DNA of 64,000 nt from positions 2,666,001 through 2,730,000 of the forward strand of contig NZ_JAGING010000001.1 of the NCBI RefSeq assembly GCF_017875835.1. Reading direction: 5' to 3'. The notes under the pieces were generated by a model. The model made no database searches and was not told the DNA's origin. It saw nothing but the letters and a program-made list of their open reading frames with translations. The DNA comes from Psychrobacter sp. PL19. Its GTDB lineage: Bacteria; Pseudomonadota; Gammaproteobacteria; Pseudomonadales; Moraxellaceae. The stretch's first letter is position 1. Every line of letters begins with the position of its first letter. Of the stretch, positions 10,872-19,940 are shown piece by piece. The position numbers and the translations under genes are program-made.

Positions 10872-11249
10872 CCTTATGGTCGGTAGAATTTGATATTAAT
10901 CAAAATAGGGTAATGAAAACAATAACGTATGCAATAGGATAAAGCTAAGAATAAACGAGTCGTTTATTAAAACGAAGTTATAACTACAAGAAGTTATTGC
11001 TATTAGTGCGGTTAAATCGCCTACATTTTAGCTCAGAACGCCCTTTTTTGCCAGTGATAACCATTATTAATAGCAGTTACTCTATTCTGTAGATAACTTT
11101 GGCAAAAAATTGTAGATTATTAGATATTTATTTAGAAACTCACAAGGCAAAGGCAGCCTATACAGCTGCCTTTGCCTTGTCGAACAGTTTTTTAGCACAC
11201 CAACCTCTATAATATAGCGCATTGAGATACACCTTATTGCAAAAATAGC
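10872..11249. other. Intergenic region between lipocalin and GAPDH genes
   Basis: It holds the GAPDH promoter region and the strong hairpin at 11143-11179. I see no gene. Confidence 0.6.
11143..11179 (-). terminator. Terminator-type hairpin after the lipocalin gene
   Basis: CAAGGCAAAGGCAGC and GCTGCCTTTGCCTTG form a perfect 15-bp stem with a 7-nt loop, about 70 bp beyond the lipocalin stop. The distal flank is only moderately T-rich. Confidence 0.6.
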
Positions 11250-12503
11250 TTAAGGAGCTAGATTAATCGTTTGCTTGGTCTGGGTGGTTAGCTTGAATTT
11301 TTTTAGATCATAGCCTTGTTGCTGAGCAATCTCACGGTATTTGGCATAAGTCTGCTGGGTAATATTAGGCGAACGCGCCAATAACCATAGATATTTATTA
11401 TCCGGCGTGCCCACTAAGGCGGTTTGATAATTAGCATCACGAGCTAGCACCCAATAATCGGCACGACCTACCGGCAACCAACGAATCCATGCAGGCAAAA
11501 AGGTAACTTTTAGTTTACTACCAGTATTATCAACCACTTTTGCCAGTCCTTCAGCACTAATGGCTGCGCCATCTTTGCCAATGCACTCATTCAGTACGGT
11601 AATGCCTGAACCGTCAGTTTTTCCGGTATAAGTGGCGGTCACATCGCGAGCACAGTTGCGCTGAAAGTACATCGGCAAGCGCCCTATCTCATACCAAGTA
11701 CCCGCATACTGTTCGAGGTCAACACTGTCTACAGTCGTTGGCACCGTTGCAGATTTATGAATGATGGCGCTTGGGGTCACTGCTAATGTCGCAGCCGTAG
11801 TGGTCTTATTAGTAGTGGTCTTATTAGTAGTTGCTGTATTCGTTGTGCCAGCTGGGGTTGCTTGCGGTGCGGCATAAGCTGAAAATGCCGCTAACGGTAT
11901 AATAATCGCTAGTGCAATCGCGGTATGCTTGATCAATCCATTCATAAAGAATCGCTCTGGTATTTCAGTACTAGACATATTAGGGATGACTGTCACTGAT
12001 GGTGGAATATTGTCGTCTGGCTTAGCATTACTTTGCTTAAAGCTATCCTGTTCTACGCTGTCCTGCTCAGCAAGGTCTCGTTCAAAATCGCTTTGTAGTT
12101 TCTCAATGTACGCAGCTGGTAACTGGGTCATAAATGGCGCTACATCAGCAGTTTTATTCATTTTTTTGTAGCCACTGGCAATGCTGGGTTTATCTAGATC
12201 GTCGTTTTTTATAGTTGTAATTGTGGTTGTAATTATATTTGTATCTTTAGTCATAATAGACTCTTGTGCCTTTATTAAGCTGTTGTCGAAACACTTATAT
12301 GCAGAATAGTTATCTTTTGAAGGCCACCCCTCTACATGATAGTGTGAGTCTTCATCGACATCGTTAGCGTCATTACTGGCGCTACCGGTCTGTTTCATTT
12401 TATCGCCACTCAGATGACGAGTATTTATGCTAATCTGCTGCGATTGAAAACCAGCTGCCTGCGAGTCAGTCCCTGCTGATTCAGGTAACTTATTGGTTTT
12501 CAT
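11250..12503 (-). CDS. Lipocalin family protein (Blc-like) with a long N-terminal extension
   Basis: The C-terminal 165 residues are a bacterial lipocalin: YAGTWYEIGRLPMYFQRNC near the start of the barrel, then YWVLARD and YLWLLARSPNI. Family members bind lipids in the periplasm or outer membrane. A good signal-like segment lies internally at residues 187-211 (MNGLIKHTAIALAIIIPLAA, then FSAYA), followed by a Thr/Asn-rich linker with a repeated TTNKT. The 186 codons before it are open and low complexity (repeated EQDS). No start has a strong ribosome-binding site: alternatives are 12503, 12254 (M84) and 11945 (M187). Starting at 11945 gives a normal exported lipocalin of about 231 residues; the full frame would instead be a type II membrane protein. 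It has no lipobox. Confidence 0.8.
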   Translation of the reverse strand: MKTNKLPESAGTDSQAAGFQSQQISINTRHLSGDKMKQTGSASNDANDVDEDSHYHVEGWPSKDNYSAYKCFDNSLIKAQESIMTKDTNIITTTITTIKNDDLDKPSIASGYKKMNKTADVAPFMTQLPAAYIEKLQSDFERDLAEQDSVEQDSFKQSNAKPDDNIPPSVTVIPNMSSTEIPERFFMNGLIKHTAIALAIIIPLAAFSAYAAPQATPAGTTNTATTNKTTTNKTTTAATLAVTPSAIIHKSATVPTTVDSVDLEQYAGTWYEIGRLPMYFQRNCARDVTATYTGKTDGSGITVLNECIGKDGAAISAEGLAKVVDNTGSKLKVTFLPAWIRWLPVGRADYWVLARDANYQTALVGTPDNKYLWLLARSPNITQQTYAKYREIAQQQGYDLKKFKLTTQTKQTINLAP

Positions 12504-12849
12504 AGTCGTACCATTGATAGTTGTATAAAAAATTGGATTTGATTGGTTTAATAACAGAGACTCAACTGAATCAATAGGCCATAATTAATTATTAGTGATT
12601 TAGTCTCTCCTTAATCTCATATCCTATATTGAGGGTAGTGCTACTATTAAAACAGTGCGGCAGTGTAGGAAAAGGCAACAGTTTGTAAGTAATTCTGTGT
12701 CTATTTCATATATTAGTTATATAGTTACTAAACTGTAAAACATGTTGAAAAACAATCATTTGTACTCATGAGTTACATTCTATTATATTCATAGCTCAGC
12801 TTCATACTAACCATACAGACCCAAACCCCAGCACTGTATAATTAGTCTT
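12504..12849. other. Intergenic region upstream of the lipocalin gene
   Basis: AT-rich spacer between two minus-strand genes. It should contain a promoter for the lipocalin gene, but I see no gene, strong hairpin or repeat. Confidence 0.5.
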
Positions 12850-14166
12850 TTATTGCCCTAAGAACTGACGAATACCGGCGACACTTAGCGCACCATGCTG
12901 CTCAGCCTGATCAATCATCAGTGGTGACAACCCACCCAAACCAATGACTGGCATATCAGCTAACTGCGCTAATACTGCCCATGCTTCCCATCCCAGTGGC
13001 GCGCTATCAGGATGCGTTTTAGTGGCCAATACTGGTGATAAGAAGATACCGATCACGGGTGACAGTTGATTTTGTAAGCGCGTCGCAGCGAGTTGATTGG
13101 CAGCATAAATGCTATCCGCATCATGGCAACTTATTATTAATGGCAAAGCTATTAACGGCAATCTGGATAGCTGACCGTCTAAAGAAGATCGACTGCCTTT
13201 GGACTGGTCTTTAGAGAAATCGCCTGCAGGAACACTCTTTTTAGAATCATTATCTTGACAGTCATTGTCTATATAGGCATTGAACCACTGCATCACTTCA
13301 TGATGGGTCAAGTGGCAAGCCATAACCTGCTTAGTGGTGTCAATATGCTTAGAAATTTTGACGTTTTCATTGCTGGTTGCTAATTGTGTTATTTCGAGCG
13401 AATTAGGCTGCTGCACTATTTGATGAGCATAATCTTGATGAGCATAATCATAAGTTACGATGCTATGAATATCAGGTCGCAAGCGCATTAGCTGAATCGC
13501 AAGTTCCGCATCAGTAGTCCGCTTGGCTTTGGTAAGTGTGTTTTCTAGCTCTGCGGCTTTAGTGCGTATGTATACCCAAGCTCCTTTAGAAATGCGCTGT
13601 TGGTGGTAATCAAACCAAGCATTGCTAACATCAGTATATTCGCTAAATGGTGCTAACGGATGCGTAATCGTTATCTGCGCTGGTAGCTGTAGCCATGCCA
13701 AAATAGTCCGGTTAGCCGCTGGTAGCGGATAATGGCCTGCCAGTAGTGGGATTTTGTCTACCCAAGTTAATGCTTGACCTTCTAATCCATAGTCGCAGTG
13801 TTGATGCTGCTTATACTGCTCTGCTGTCAGCGCCACCTTGTATACCTGCAGACATACTTGCTTATCACCATAATCATGATGCAAACGGCCAAGCTTGACG
13901 AGATTGTTGTTCTGAATATCAATACCAGTCTCCTCACCAACCTCACGTACTAAGGCCGCTGACACAGTTTCATGCTCATCTGTCTTACCGCCGGCAAACT
14001 CATAGCGGTTGCCTTGGTGCTGTGTAGAACTACGAAACCCAAGTAAGTACTGCTGTTGGTAATGTATCACTGCCACAGCGACAGTGACCCTTGCTTGGGT
14101 AGCCACCGTTCTGCCAGCGACCGCCTTATCATCAGTACTAATTTGCTGTTTTGTCTTATTTAACAT
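12850..14166 (-). CDS. Nudix hydrolase fused to a thiamine-phosphate-synthase-like domain
   Basis: The N-terminal half is a MutT-type Nudix hydrolase with a complete Nudix box at residues 60-82 (GKTDEHE, then REVGEETGI), expected to clean up oxidised dGTP or a related nucleotide. The C-terminal half resembles ThiE/TenI TIM-barrel proteins: LIISCHDADSIYAANQL, IGIFLSPVLATKTHP, and MPVIGLGGLSPLMIDQA near the phosphate-binding end. This fusion is known in Pseudomonas and Acinetobacter and is annotated there as a Nudix family hydrolase. At 438 residues it is longer than the usual 310-320. The extra length is a low-complexity linker with a perfect 15-bp in-frame duplication at 13420-13449. AGGAA precedes the ATG. 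ThiE activity is doubtful. Confidence 0.88.
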   Translation of the reverse strand: MLNKTKQQISTDDKAVAGRTVATQARVTVAVAVIHYQQQYLLGFRSSTQHQGNRYEFAGGKTDEHETVSAALVREVGEETGIDIQNNNLVKLGRLHHDYGDKQVCLQVYKVALTAEQYKQHQHCDYGLEGQALTWVDKIPLLAGHYPLPAANRTILAWLQLPAQITITHPLAPFSEYTDVSNAWFDYHQQRISKGAWVYIRTKAAELENTLTKAKRTTDAELAIQLMRLRPDIHSIVTYDYAHQDYAHQIVQQPNSLEITQLATSNENVKISKHIDTTKQVMACHLTHHEVMQWFNAYIDNDCQDNDSKKSVPAGDFSKDQSKGSRSSLDGQLSRLPLIALPLIISCHDADSIYAANQLAATRLQNQLSPVIGIFLSPVLATKTHPDSAPLGWEAWAVLAQLADMPVIGLGGLSPLMIDQAEQHGALSVAGIRQFLGQ

Positions 14167-14337
14167 GACTGTTTCCTAGAAGAGTGCCTGTTATGTCATT
14201 AACAGTGTTTTAAGTAATTGATTTATGCAGCGAAGGGTAGTCAGTGCCGGTTTTATAAGAAAACAATAAGTATAGTTACATAAGTTTACTCAATACTTAA
14301 CATTTATTTTACCAATTGCCTTGTAAATTATATTAAT

Positions 14338-14356
14338 ATAAATGATAATTATTATC
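14338..14356. promoter_or_regulatory. Fur box upstream of hemP
   Basis: ATAAATGATAATTATTATC matches the Fur consensus GATAATGATAATCATTATC at 15 of 19 positions by my count. It lies about 110 bp before the hemP start in an AT-rich promoter region, as expected for iron-repressed hemin uptake genes. Confidence 0.75.
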
Positions 14357-14464
14357 GTTAATTAGATTTATTCAGCGTGTCCTTTGCTTAGCTCAACGCT
14401 GTTTATATTGATTATTATTTACTATCCAGCCAGCCACTTACCAAAAAGACAAAAGGAATTCATT

Positions 14465-14629
14465 ATGAGCATGGTTATCTCTCGTTATCTAAATTGCCGT
14501 GAAAATCGTCTGCCTACGCTGCAATCACAGCATCTATTTGCGCTAACTAAAGAAGTACGTATTGAGCATGAGGGCGAAGAATATCGCTTGCGGCTAACCC
14601 GCAATAATCGCTTAATCCTGACCAAATAG
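14465..14629 (+). CDS. hemP: Hemin uptake protein HemP
   Basis: A 54-residue protein whose second half, EVRIEHEGEEYRLRLTRNNR followed by LILTK, is the HemP signature almost residue for residue. HemP is needed for iron or heme acquisition in several proteobacteria, probably through regulation of heme receptor expression. AAGGA eight bases before the ATG at 14465 fixes the start; the frame is open further upstream, but that part is not HemP-like. A Fur box lies upstream and a terminator downstream, so it looks like a single-gene iron-regulated unit. No TonB receptor or hemin transporter gene is adjacent. Confidence 0.92.
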   Translation: MSMVISRYLNCRENRLPTLQSQHLFALTKEVRIEHEGEEYRLRLTRNNRLILTK

Positions 14630-14675
14630 CTTATATGCTAGCAATAATTTAATCGTCGATCGTCTGACAACCATA

Positions 14676-14703
14676 AAAAAACGCCAATCAGAGGCGTTTT
14701 TTT
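14676..14703. terminator. Bidirectional terminator between hemP and tamB
   Basis: AAAAACGCC and GGCGTTTTT form a stem with a 7-nt loop and T-runs on both strands. It can end hemP (plus) and tamB (minus). Confidence 0.85.
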
Positions 14704-14823
14704 ATTGGACAAGGTTTATTGTGTTGATCAAGGACACTAAAAATCAATAGGCTTAACTAAGCTGAACTGAACTGAACTGATAATATCAACAGCCAAACCG
14801 CCCATTACTCACACTTGCCAGCG

Positions 14824-17800
14824 CTAAAATTGCCAGCTATAGACCACATCTACCGCATTTTCCGCAGCAGAAGTCGCTTCAACATAGATACGGCGGGTAA
14901 GCTGATAACGAACAGATAAGCTGTTTTGCGCGTTGAAGACACCTACCCCATAGCGAATATATAAGTCAGGTGTGACATAGCCAGTGACGTTGACATTGGT
15001 GTCTTCACTGGTTCCTGACGCATCAACCGTTAAGCTTTGTAGACCAAAGGCTTGTCCGATCTGGTTGGTTAAGCTGCGCGTGCCACTCAAACCAAAGCTC
15101 AATCCAGCCGCAGCCAAATTATTGGTCACCTCAGATTTAAAGCCTTGCTCACTAATCTGAGTCGCACTGGTATTATTGATTCGACCTGTAATCAAGGCAT
15201 TCATTGCTTGTTGTTGCGTAAGCCCTGCATTATTAAAGACCACAATATTCGGATTTTCAGTATTACCTTTGACCCGTAGACCAACCGTTTTGCCATTGAT
15301 GATTTTTACCGCCTCAATACTCAGATTCGGCTTCAATACATTACCATTAAAACGCACTTGGCCATAATTGAGCTCTAAACTCTGACCAAAAATATTGATA
15401 TTAGTACGACGTGAGGCTTGTACTACGCCTTTAGCACGCATGATACCTTGGCCGTTTTGGGTGATGTTGATAGCACCAGCAAGCGGAATAACAGCCCCAA
15501 AGCCTCGGAAGTTAATATCATCACCCAAATCAATACCGATGTCTGCGTTGATCGACCATGGTTTTGAGATGGCCAAAACCTCATCAATATTACCAATTAA
15601 GCGTCGATCAAGAACTACCGCATCTTCGGTTTGGGTGATAATGTCTTCACTAGCCTCAGGTGGGCGAATGGTCGCTGATGGCACACTGATGGCCCCTTCG
15701 ATTTTGACATAGCGGTCGCCTGGGCGCACGATGATGTCAATATCAGGATTAATTTCAGCCAACAATAACGGTGGCTGGGTCAGTACTAAGCGCTCACCGA
15801 CAACACTGAGCTTAGCTTGTAGTTTTTGTCGCCAATCGACAGTACCTGTTAAGGTGCCTTTACCAGTACCACTATTAAATTTTCCATCAATCGTCGCTTG
15901 CGTACCACGGATTTTGGCCGCGACATTAACGTTAGTCAAATTAATCGGTAAGTCCAGCATAGCGACGCGACCATCCATCAAGTCAACATCGCCATAAAAC
16001 TGTGGTTTCTCAAGCGTGCCACCCAGGCCACCTGCCATCGTAATATTGCCCTCAAGTACGCGCATCCCAGGGAAGAAAGGTTTGAAAATTGCTAAGTTAA
16101 GCTCATTGAGCACTAGTGCACCTGAAATAGGCTTCGGGGTCTTGTAAGGGTCGACGATTACCTCAGCGTAACCACGGCCACCGCGACCGGTATTAATATC
16201 AGTTCGCAGTTTTAGTCCTTCCGGAACAGATAGTGCGATGAGCGACACGCGCTTATAAGGCAAGGTAACAGGTGCAGCATCACCATCTTGAATGAGGCCA
16301 ATCTTACCGTTGTCAGAATATAAGGTGGTATTAATGGTCGGCGGCTTGCCACGCTGCCAGCCAACGATTGCTCGACCATTAATTTTGCCATGCCAATCGA
16401 TGTCTTTAGGTAAGAACACGGCAAACAGCGAGGTATCCAACTTTTGTACCGCCAGATTAACTTGTCCCGCTGCTGCTGAAGCAATAAGGTTCTCACGCAG
16501 ACATAGCTTGCCGGTTTGATCTTCTGCTTGCCAACAGTGGGCAGCCAGCTGTACTTTTAGCTCCCCTGTATTACTCTTTTTACCGCCTTTACTATTTTGC
16601 GGTAAGTTAACAATCAGCTGCGCCGGTTGTAATTGGTTCAAAGTGGCATATTTGGATTTGACGCGACCTTTACCGATCGCCCCCGTCCAACTGAGGTTTT
16701 GACGGTTAAAGCCCCCTTTGAGTCGCGCCGATAGTTTAAGCTGCTCATTAGCAACCTCAATATCGACCACGTGCGCTTGCTCAGTACCATTAAAAGAGGC
16801 GTTGACACTTTTAAAAGTTTGTCCAGCAGCGTCCAGACCTTCAGCACTGATAATCAACTGGCTTGGGCTGTTGGCTAAATTAACCAGCTTGCCACGAATA
16901 CGACCTTGACGCAGAATAAATCCAGGTAGTGCGATACGTTCACCAACCAGATCAATATAGATGGTGGGTAACGCTTGCCCAGATGGCTGCGATAAGGTGA
17001 CGCCACCCGTTACTTTGCCCGCAAGCTTGTTTGACAGCTGATCGAGACTGGTGATGTTAATTTTTGCCTGTAGCTGCTTCGCATTGCCATTAGCAGTCAG
17101 GTAGTTATCCCCCCAACGTATCACTAAATTATCAGCATTTAGGCTCTCTATTAAGGCATTGACTTGCTTATATTGCGCCTCGGCATCTTGCTTTTGCAGA
17201 CCCTTAAAATAGCTTGCTAAGTCTTCAGGTAAGTGCAGCTTGGCTTTTAAGCTCCCTTTAGCACTTAAGGGCCGACCCTTTAGCACGCCATTCAAGTTGA
17301 GCTGATTTAAATTAATGACTTGCTGCGTCTTTGTCCAGCGTCCATCACTGTTGAATGAACCGGTAATGACGCTTGGGGTGTCTTTAAGAAAGTAGCCTAA
17401 ATTAAAGCGATCCATAACGGCGCTGATATCCCAAGCGATACCTTGACGCACATCAACAGTTCCTTTGGCATCAATACTACCTGCCGCGCCTACATGCCGA
17501 AAACGTTTGATGCGAATTAGCTTGTCATCACCGCTAGCATTGAGGGTTAATCTACCGGCTGGCAGCTGCTCAGCATCCAGCATGCCTGCGAAATCAACGG
17601 CGAATCGCTGCAATTTACCTTTAGCATTAGGGTTGTTTTTGGGCGCCGGCTGCCACTGCCCACTAGTAGTCAAGTCGCCAGTAAGAATCGCGGCGTTGTT
17701 CGGTAAGAAATAACCCAAATTGAACTGATCAAAGCGTCCTTTGACGTTCCAGCCAATATTGTTGCGTAAGTCAATCACACCTTTGGCTTTAACCGCACCT

Positions 17801-19842
17801 GCTTCTCCGCTATAGTTTAATTTACGGAAACTTATTAGCTTGGGCGTACCTGCCGCGTCAATCGATAGGCGACCTTTGGGCACATCTTTAGTATCGATAT
17901 TGCCGTCAAAGCGTGCGTCGAAGACCGACAGCTTACCGTCGATAATATCTACACTGGCCTTGCCGCCGCCGGTAATACCAATAGCACGACTGTCCTGTGA
18001 GGCGTCTAGCTGCGCCTGCAAGTCCGTGTTACTGAAGTTAATAATATGACGCTGGCCTTTGACCTGGTTTTTGCTAATATTAAGCAGACGCCCACGCGCA
18101 TTTAGGCGGCCAGTAAGACGCTCAAGTGGCAAGTCACTACGATACTTTTTGGGCAACAGGCCAGTAGTCCGTGCATCAATCTGCCACCTTAGCGGGCGAT
18201 TTTTGGTCGCCAACTGAATTTGACCACTACCAGCTAGGTCACCTACGATACCTTGGTAGTTCAAACGATTGATATCTATGACGTTGCCGGCTTTACGCAC
18301 GCGCACATCATAGTTGCCTTTAGGCGCGACATTGAGCTCATTAATCACTGCGTTGGCATCAACAGATAAGCGTGAACCACGGACGATGACGCTCGCTTGG
18401 CCACTAGGGCTATTAACGTTGCCAATATTTGGTAATTGACGGCGCACCAGATTTTGCCAGGTCGCATCAATATATATAGGTGCTTTTTGCTTGGATTTCG
18501 CTAACACTTTGCCACGTATAATTTTGGCATTAACGTGTTCACCATCACGTTGTTTTAAGTCAGCATTGAGCTGTAGATTGCCCGTGGTATTTTTTTGTTG
18601 GTAATGTACGAATAGCTTACCATCAAGCTTTTGCGGCGCATATACCTTGTAATCGGTATACTCTTTGGGAATGGCACGGCGAATGTCAAAATCACTACTG
18701 GTCGCCACTACTTTGGCATCAAAGCTCTGTTTCCAATCTAAAATACCTTGTAGCATCAAGCGTCCTGCTGGAACATTAGCGCTTAGGCGATCAATACGCA
18801 GTTGCTTGTTCTCAATGACTGCACGACCTTGATAATGTCCTGATGGAATATCTTTTGCTGTTAGTTCAGCATTAATCCGTAACCTTATTTCAGAGATAAC
18901 ACCATCGGCGACTAGCGTACCACTTTTTAGATGGATATTTTGCTCATCCGCATACGGTATCAGGATGTCATCCCATTGCAACTTGGCTTGGAACGGTGCC
19001 CCTTTATCGAGTCCTTGTACGACGATATCACCACTCACGTCGCCGTCATTGTAGCGGCTACTTACCTTACCTACCGTGCGTTTCAAACTACCGGTTGCAG
19101 TGATGTCTAGCGGATCGATATAGACTTTTTCTAAGCCACTAACCTCAGCAATCGCGGTAAAGTCCAGCGGATAATCACCCTGTAAATCAATATTACCCTG
19201 TAAAGCACTGATTTTGACTGTGTCGGCATAGCGTAAGTCGCCGCGACCGACAGTGATCTTACTGCCTACCCAGGTCAAATCACGAGCCGTTATATTATGA
19301 ATAACAAGAGGATTTTTAGTGACTTGGTTGTAGACGATAGTCTTTATTTTTGCTTGATCAAAGCGCAGATTAACCGGTAGCTTAAGGGTTCTATAATCGA
19401 ACGGCTTGCCAGTTGGTGGCTTTTTATTGATGATTTCAATACGCTCGATATCAGCATCACGTAGATGGACTTCTTTGGCAAAAATAGCGCGCCAGCCAAT
19501 CTTAATATAAGCCTTATCTACTAATATTTCTAAATCGTCAGTCGCTTCGATATCGATGTCCGTGACCCAAATGCCATCACGTAAGTTACCACGGCCATAT
19601 TTAAACTCAATTCCCGTCTCCGCACTAATCTTTTCTAATATAAACTTAGTACCTGAGTCCGTGCCTATCATATAAAAAAATACTGCAAACATAATCATCA
19701 GCACAATAACAACCAGTGCCAATAGCTTGAGTACAAAGGATAGCGGATACCAACGACGTACGGCACGCGCGTCTCTTTGCGCCGGATCTTCGTCCAATGG
19801 CTCAGGGGTGGGCGGGGTATGATTGTTCAATATGACACTCAA
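14824..19842 (-). CDS. tamB: Translocation and assembly module subunit TamB
   Basis: A giant AsmA-like, bridge-type inner-membrane protein that spans the periplasm with TamA and is implicated in outer-membrane protein assembly and phospholipid transport. The 1672 residues begin with a cytoplasmic segment, then one membrane helix at about 35-58 (FVLKLLALVVIVLMIMFAVF). A long run of beta repeats follows, with recurring LNARGRL- and GDLAGSGQI-like strands, as expected for a hydrophobic groove. The C-terminal TamB/DUF490 domain ends in YVEATSAAENAVDVVYSWQF. The open frame has no ATG before residue 49: it begins with TTG at 19842, with another TTG at 19830, so the start codon is non-canonical. tamA lies 98 bp upstream, the usual order. 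Confidence 0.95.
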   Translation of the reverse strand: MSVILNNHTPPTPEPLDEDPAQRDARAVRRWYPLSFVLKLLALVVIVLMIMFAVFFYMIGTDSGTKFILEKISAETGIEFKYGRGNLRDGIWVTDIDIEATDDLEILVDKAYIKIGWRAIFAKEVHLRDADIERIEIINKKPPTGKPFDYRTLKLPVNLRFDQAKIKTIVYNQVTKNPLVIHNITARDLTWVGSKITVGRGDLRYADTVKISALQGNIDLQGDYPLDFTAIAEVSGLEKVYIDPLDITATGSLKRTVGKVSSRYNDGDVSGDIVVQGLDKGAPFQAKLQWDDILIPYADEQNIHLKSGTLVADGVISEIRLRINAELTAKDIPSGHYQGRAVIENKQLRIDRLSANVPAGRLMLQGILDWKQSFDAKVVATSSDFDIRRAIPKEYTDYKVYAPQKLDGKLFVHYQQKNTTGNLQLNADLKQRDGEHVNAKIIRGKVLAKSKQKAPIYIDATWQNLVRRQLPNIGNVNSPSGQASVIVRGSRLSVDANAVINELNVAPKGNYDVRVRKAGNVIDINRLNYQGIVGDLAGSGQIQLATKNRPLRWQIDARTTGLLPKKYRSDLPLERLTGRLNARGRLLNISKNQVKGQRHIINFSNTDLQAQLDASQDSRAIGITGGGKASVDIIDGKLSVFDARFDGNIDTKDVPKGRLSIDAAGTPKLISFRKLNYSGEAGAVKAKGVIDLRNNIGWNVKGRFDQFNLGYFLPNNAAILTGDLTTSGQWQPAPKNNPNAKGKLQRFAVDFAGMLDAEQLPAGRLTLNASGDDKLIRIKRFRHVGAAGSIDAKGTVDVRQGIAWDISAVMDRFNLGYFLKDTPSVITGSFNSDGRWTKTQQVINLNQLNLNGVLKGRPLSAKGSLKAKLHLPEDLASYFKGLQKQDAEAQYKQVNALIESLNADNLVIRWGDNYLTANGNAKQLQAKINITSLDQLSNKLAGKVTGGVTLSQPSGQALPTIYIDLVGERIALPGFILRQGRIRGKLVNLANSPSQLIISAEGLDAAGQTFKSVNASFNGTEQAHVVDIEVANEQLKLSARLKGGFNRQNLSWTGAIGKGRVKSKYATLNQLQPAQLIVNLPQNSKGGKKSNTGELKVQLAAHCWQAEDQTGKLCLRENLIASAAAGQVNLAVQKLDTSLFAVFLPKDIDWHGKINGRAIVGWQRGKPPTINTTLYSDNGKIGLIQDGDAAPVTLPYKRVSLIALSVPEGLKLRTDINTGRGGRGYAEVIVDPYKTPKPISGALVLNELNLAIFKPFFPGMRVLEGNITMAGGLGGTLEKPQFYGDVDLMDGRVAMLDLPINLTNVNVAAKIRGTQATIDGKFNSGTGKGTLTGTVDWRQKLQAKLSVVGERLVLTQPPLLLAEINPDIDIIVRPGDRYVKIEGAISVPSATIRPPEASEDIITQTEDAVVLDRRLIGNIDEVLAISKPWSINADIGIDLGDDINFRGFGAVIPLAGAINITQNGQGIMRAKGVVQASRRTNINIFGQSLELNYGQVRFNGNVLKPNLSIEAVKIINGKTVGLRVKGNTENPNIVVFNNAGLTQQQAMNALITGRINNTSATQISEQGFKSEVTNNLAAAGLSFGLSGTRSLTNQIGQAFGLQSLTVDASGTSEDTNVNVTGYVTPDLYIRYGVGVFNAQNSLSVRYQLTRRIYVEATSAAENAVDVVYSWQF

Positions 19843-19940
19843 CTGGGTTAAGATAGGTTCGGCATCAGCTCATCGCTAATACAATAAGATTGATGCCATG
19901 CAGGGGTGACGCTTAGTGAGCTTACCACTTACTTATTTGC

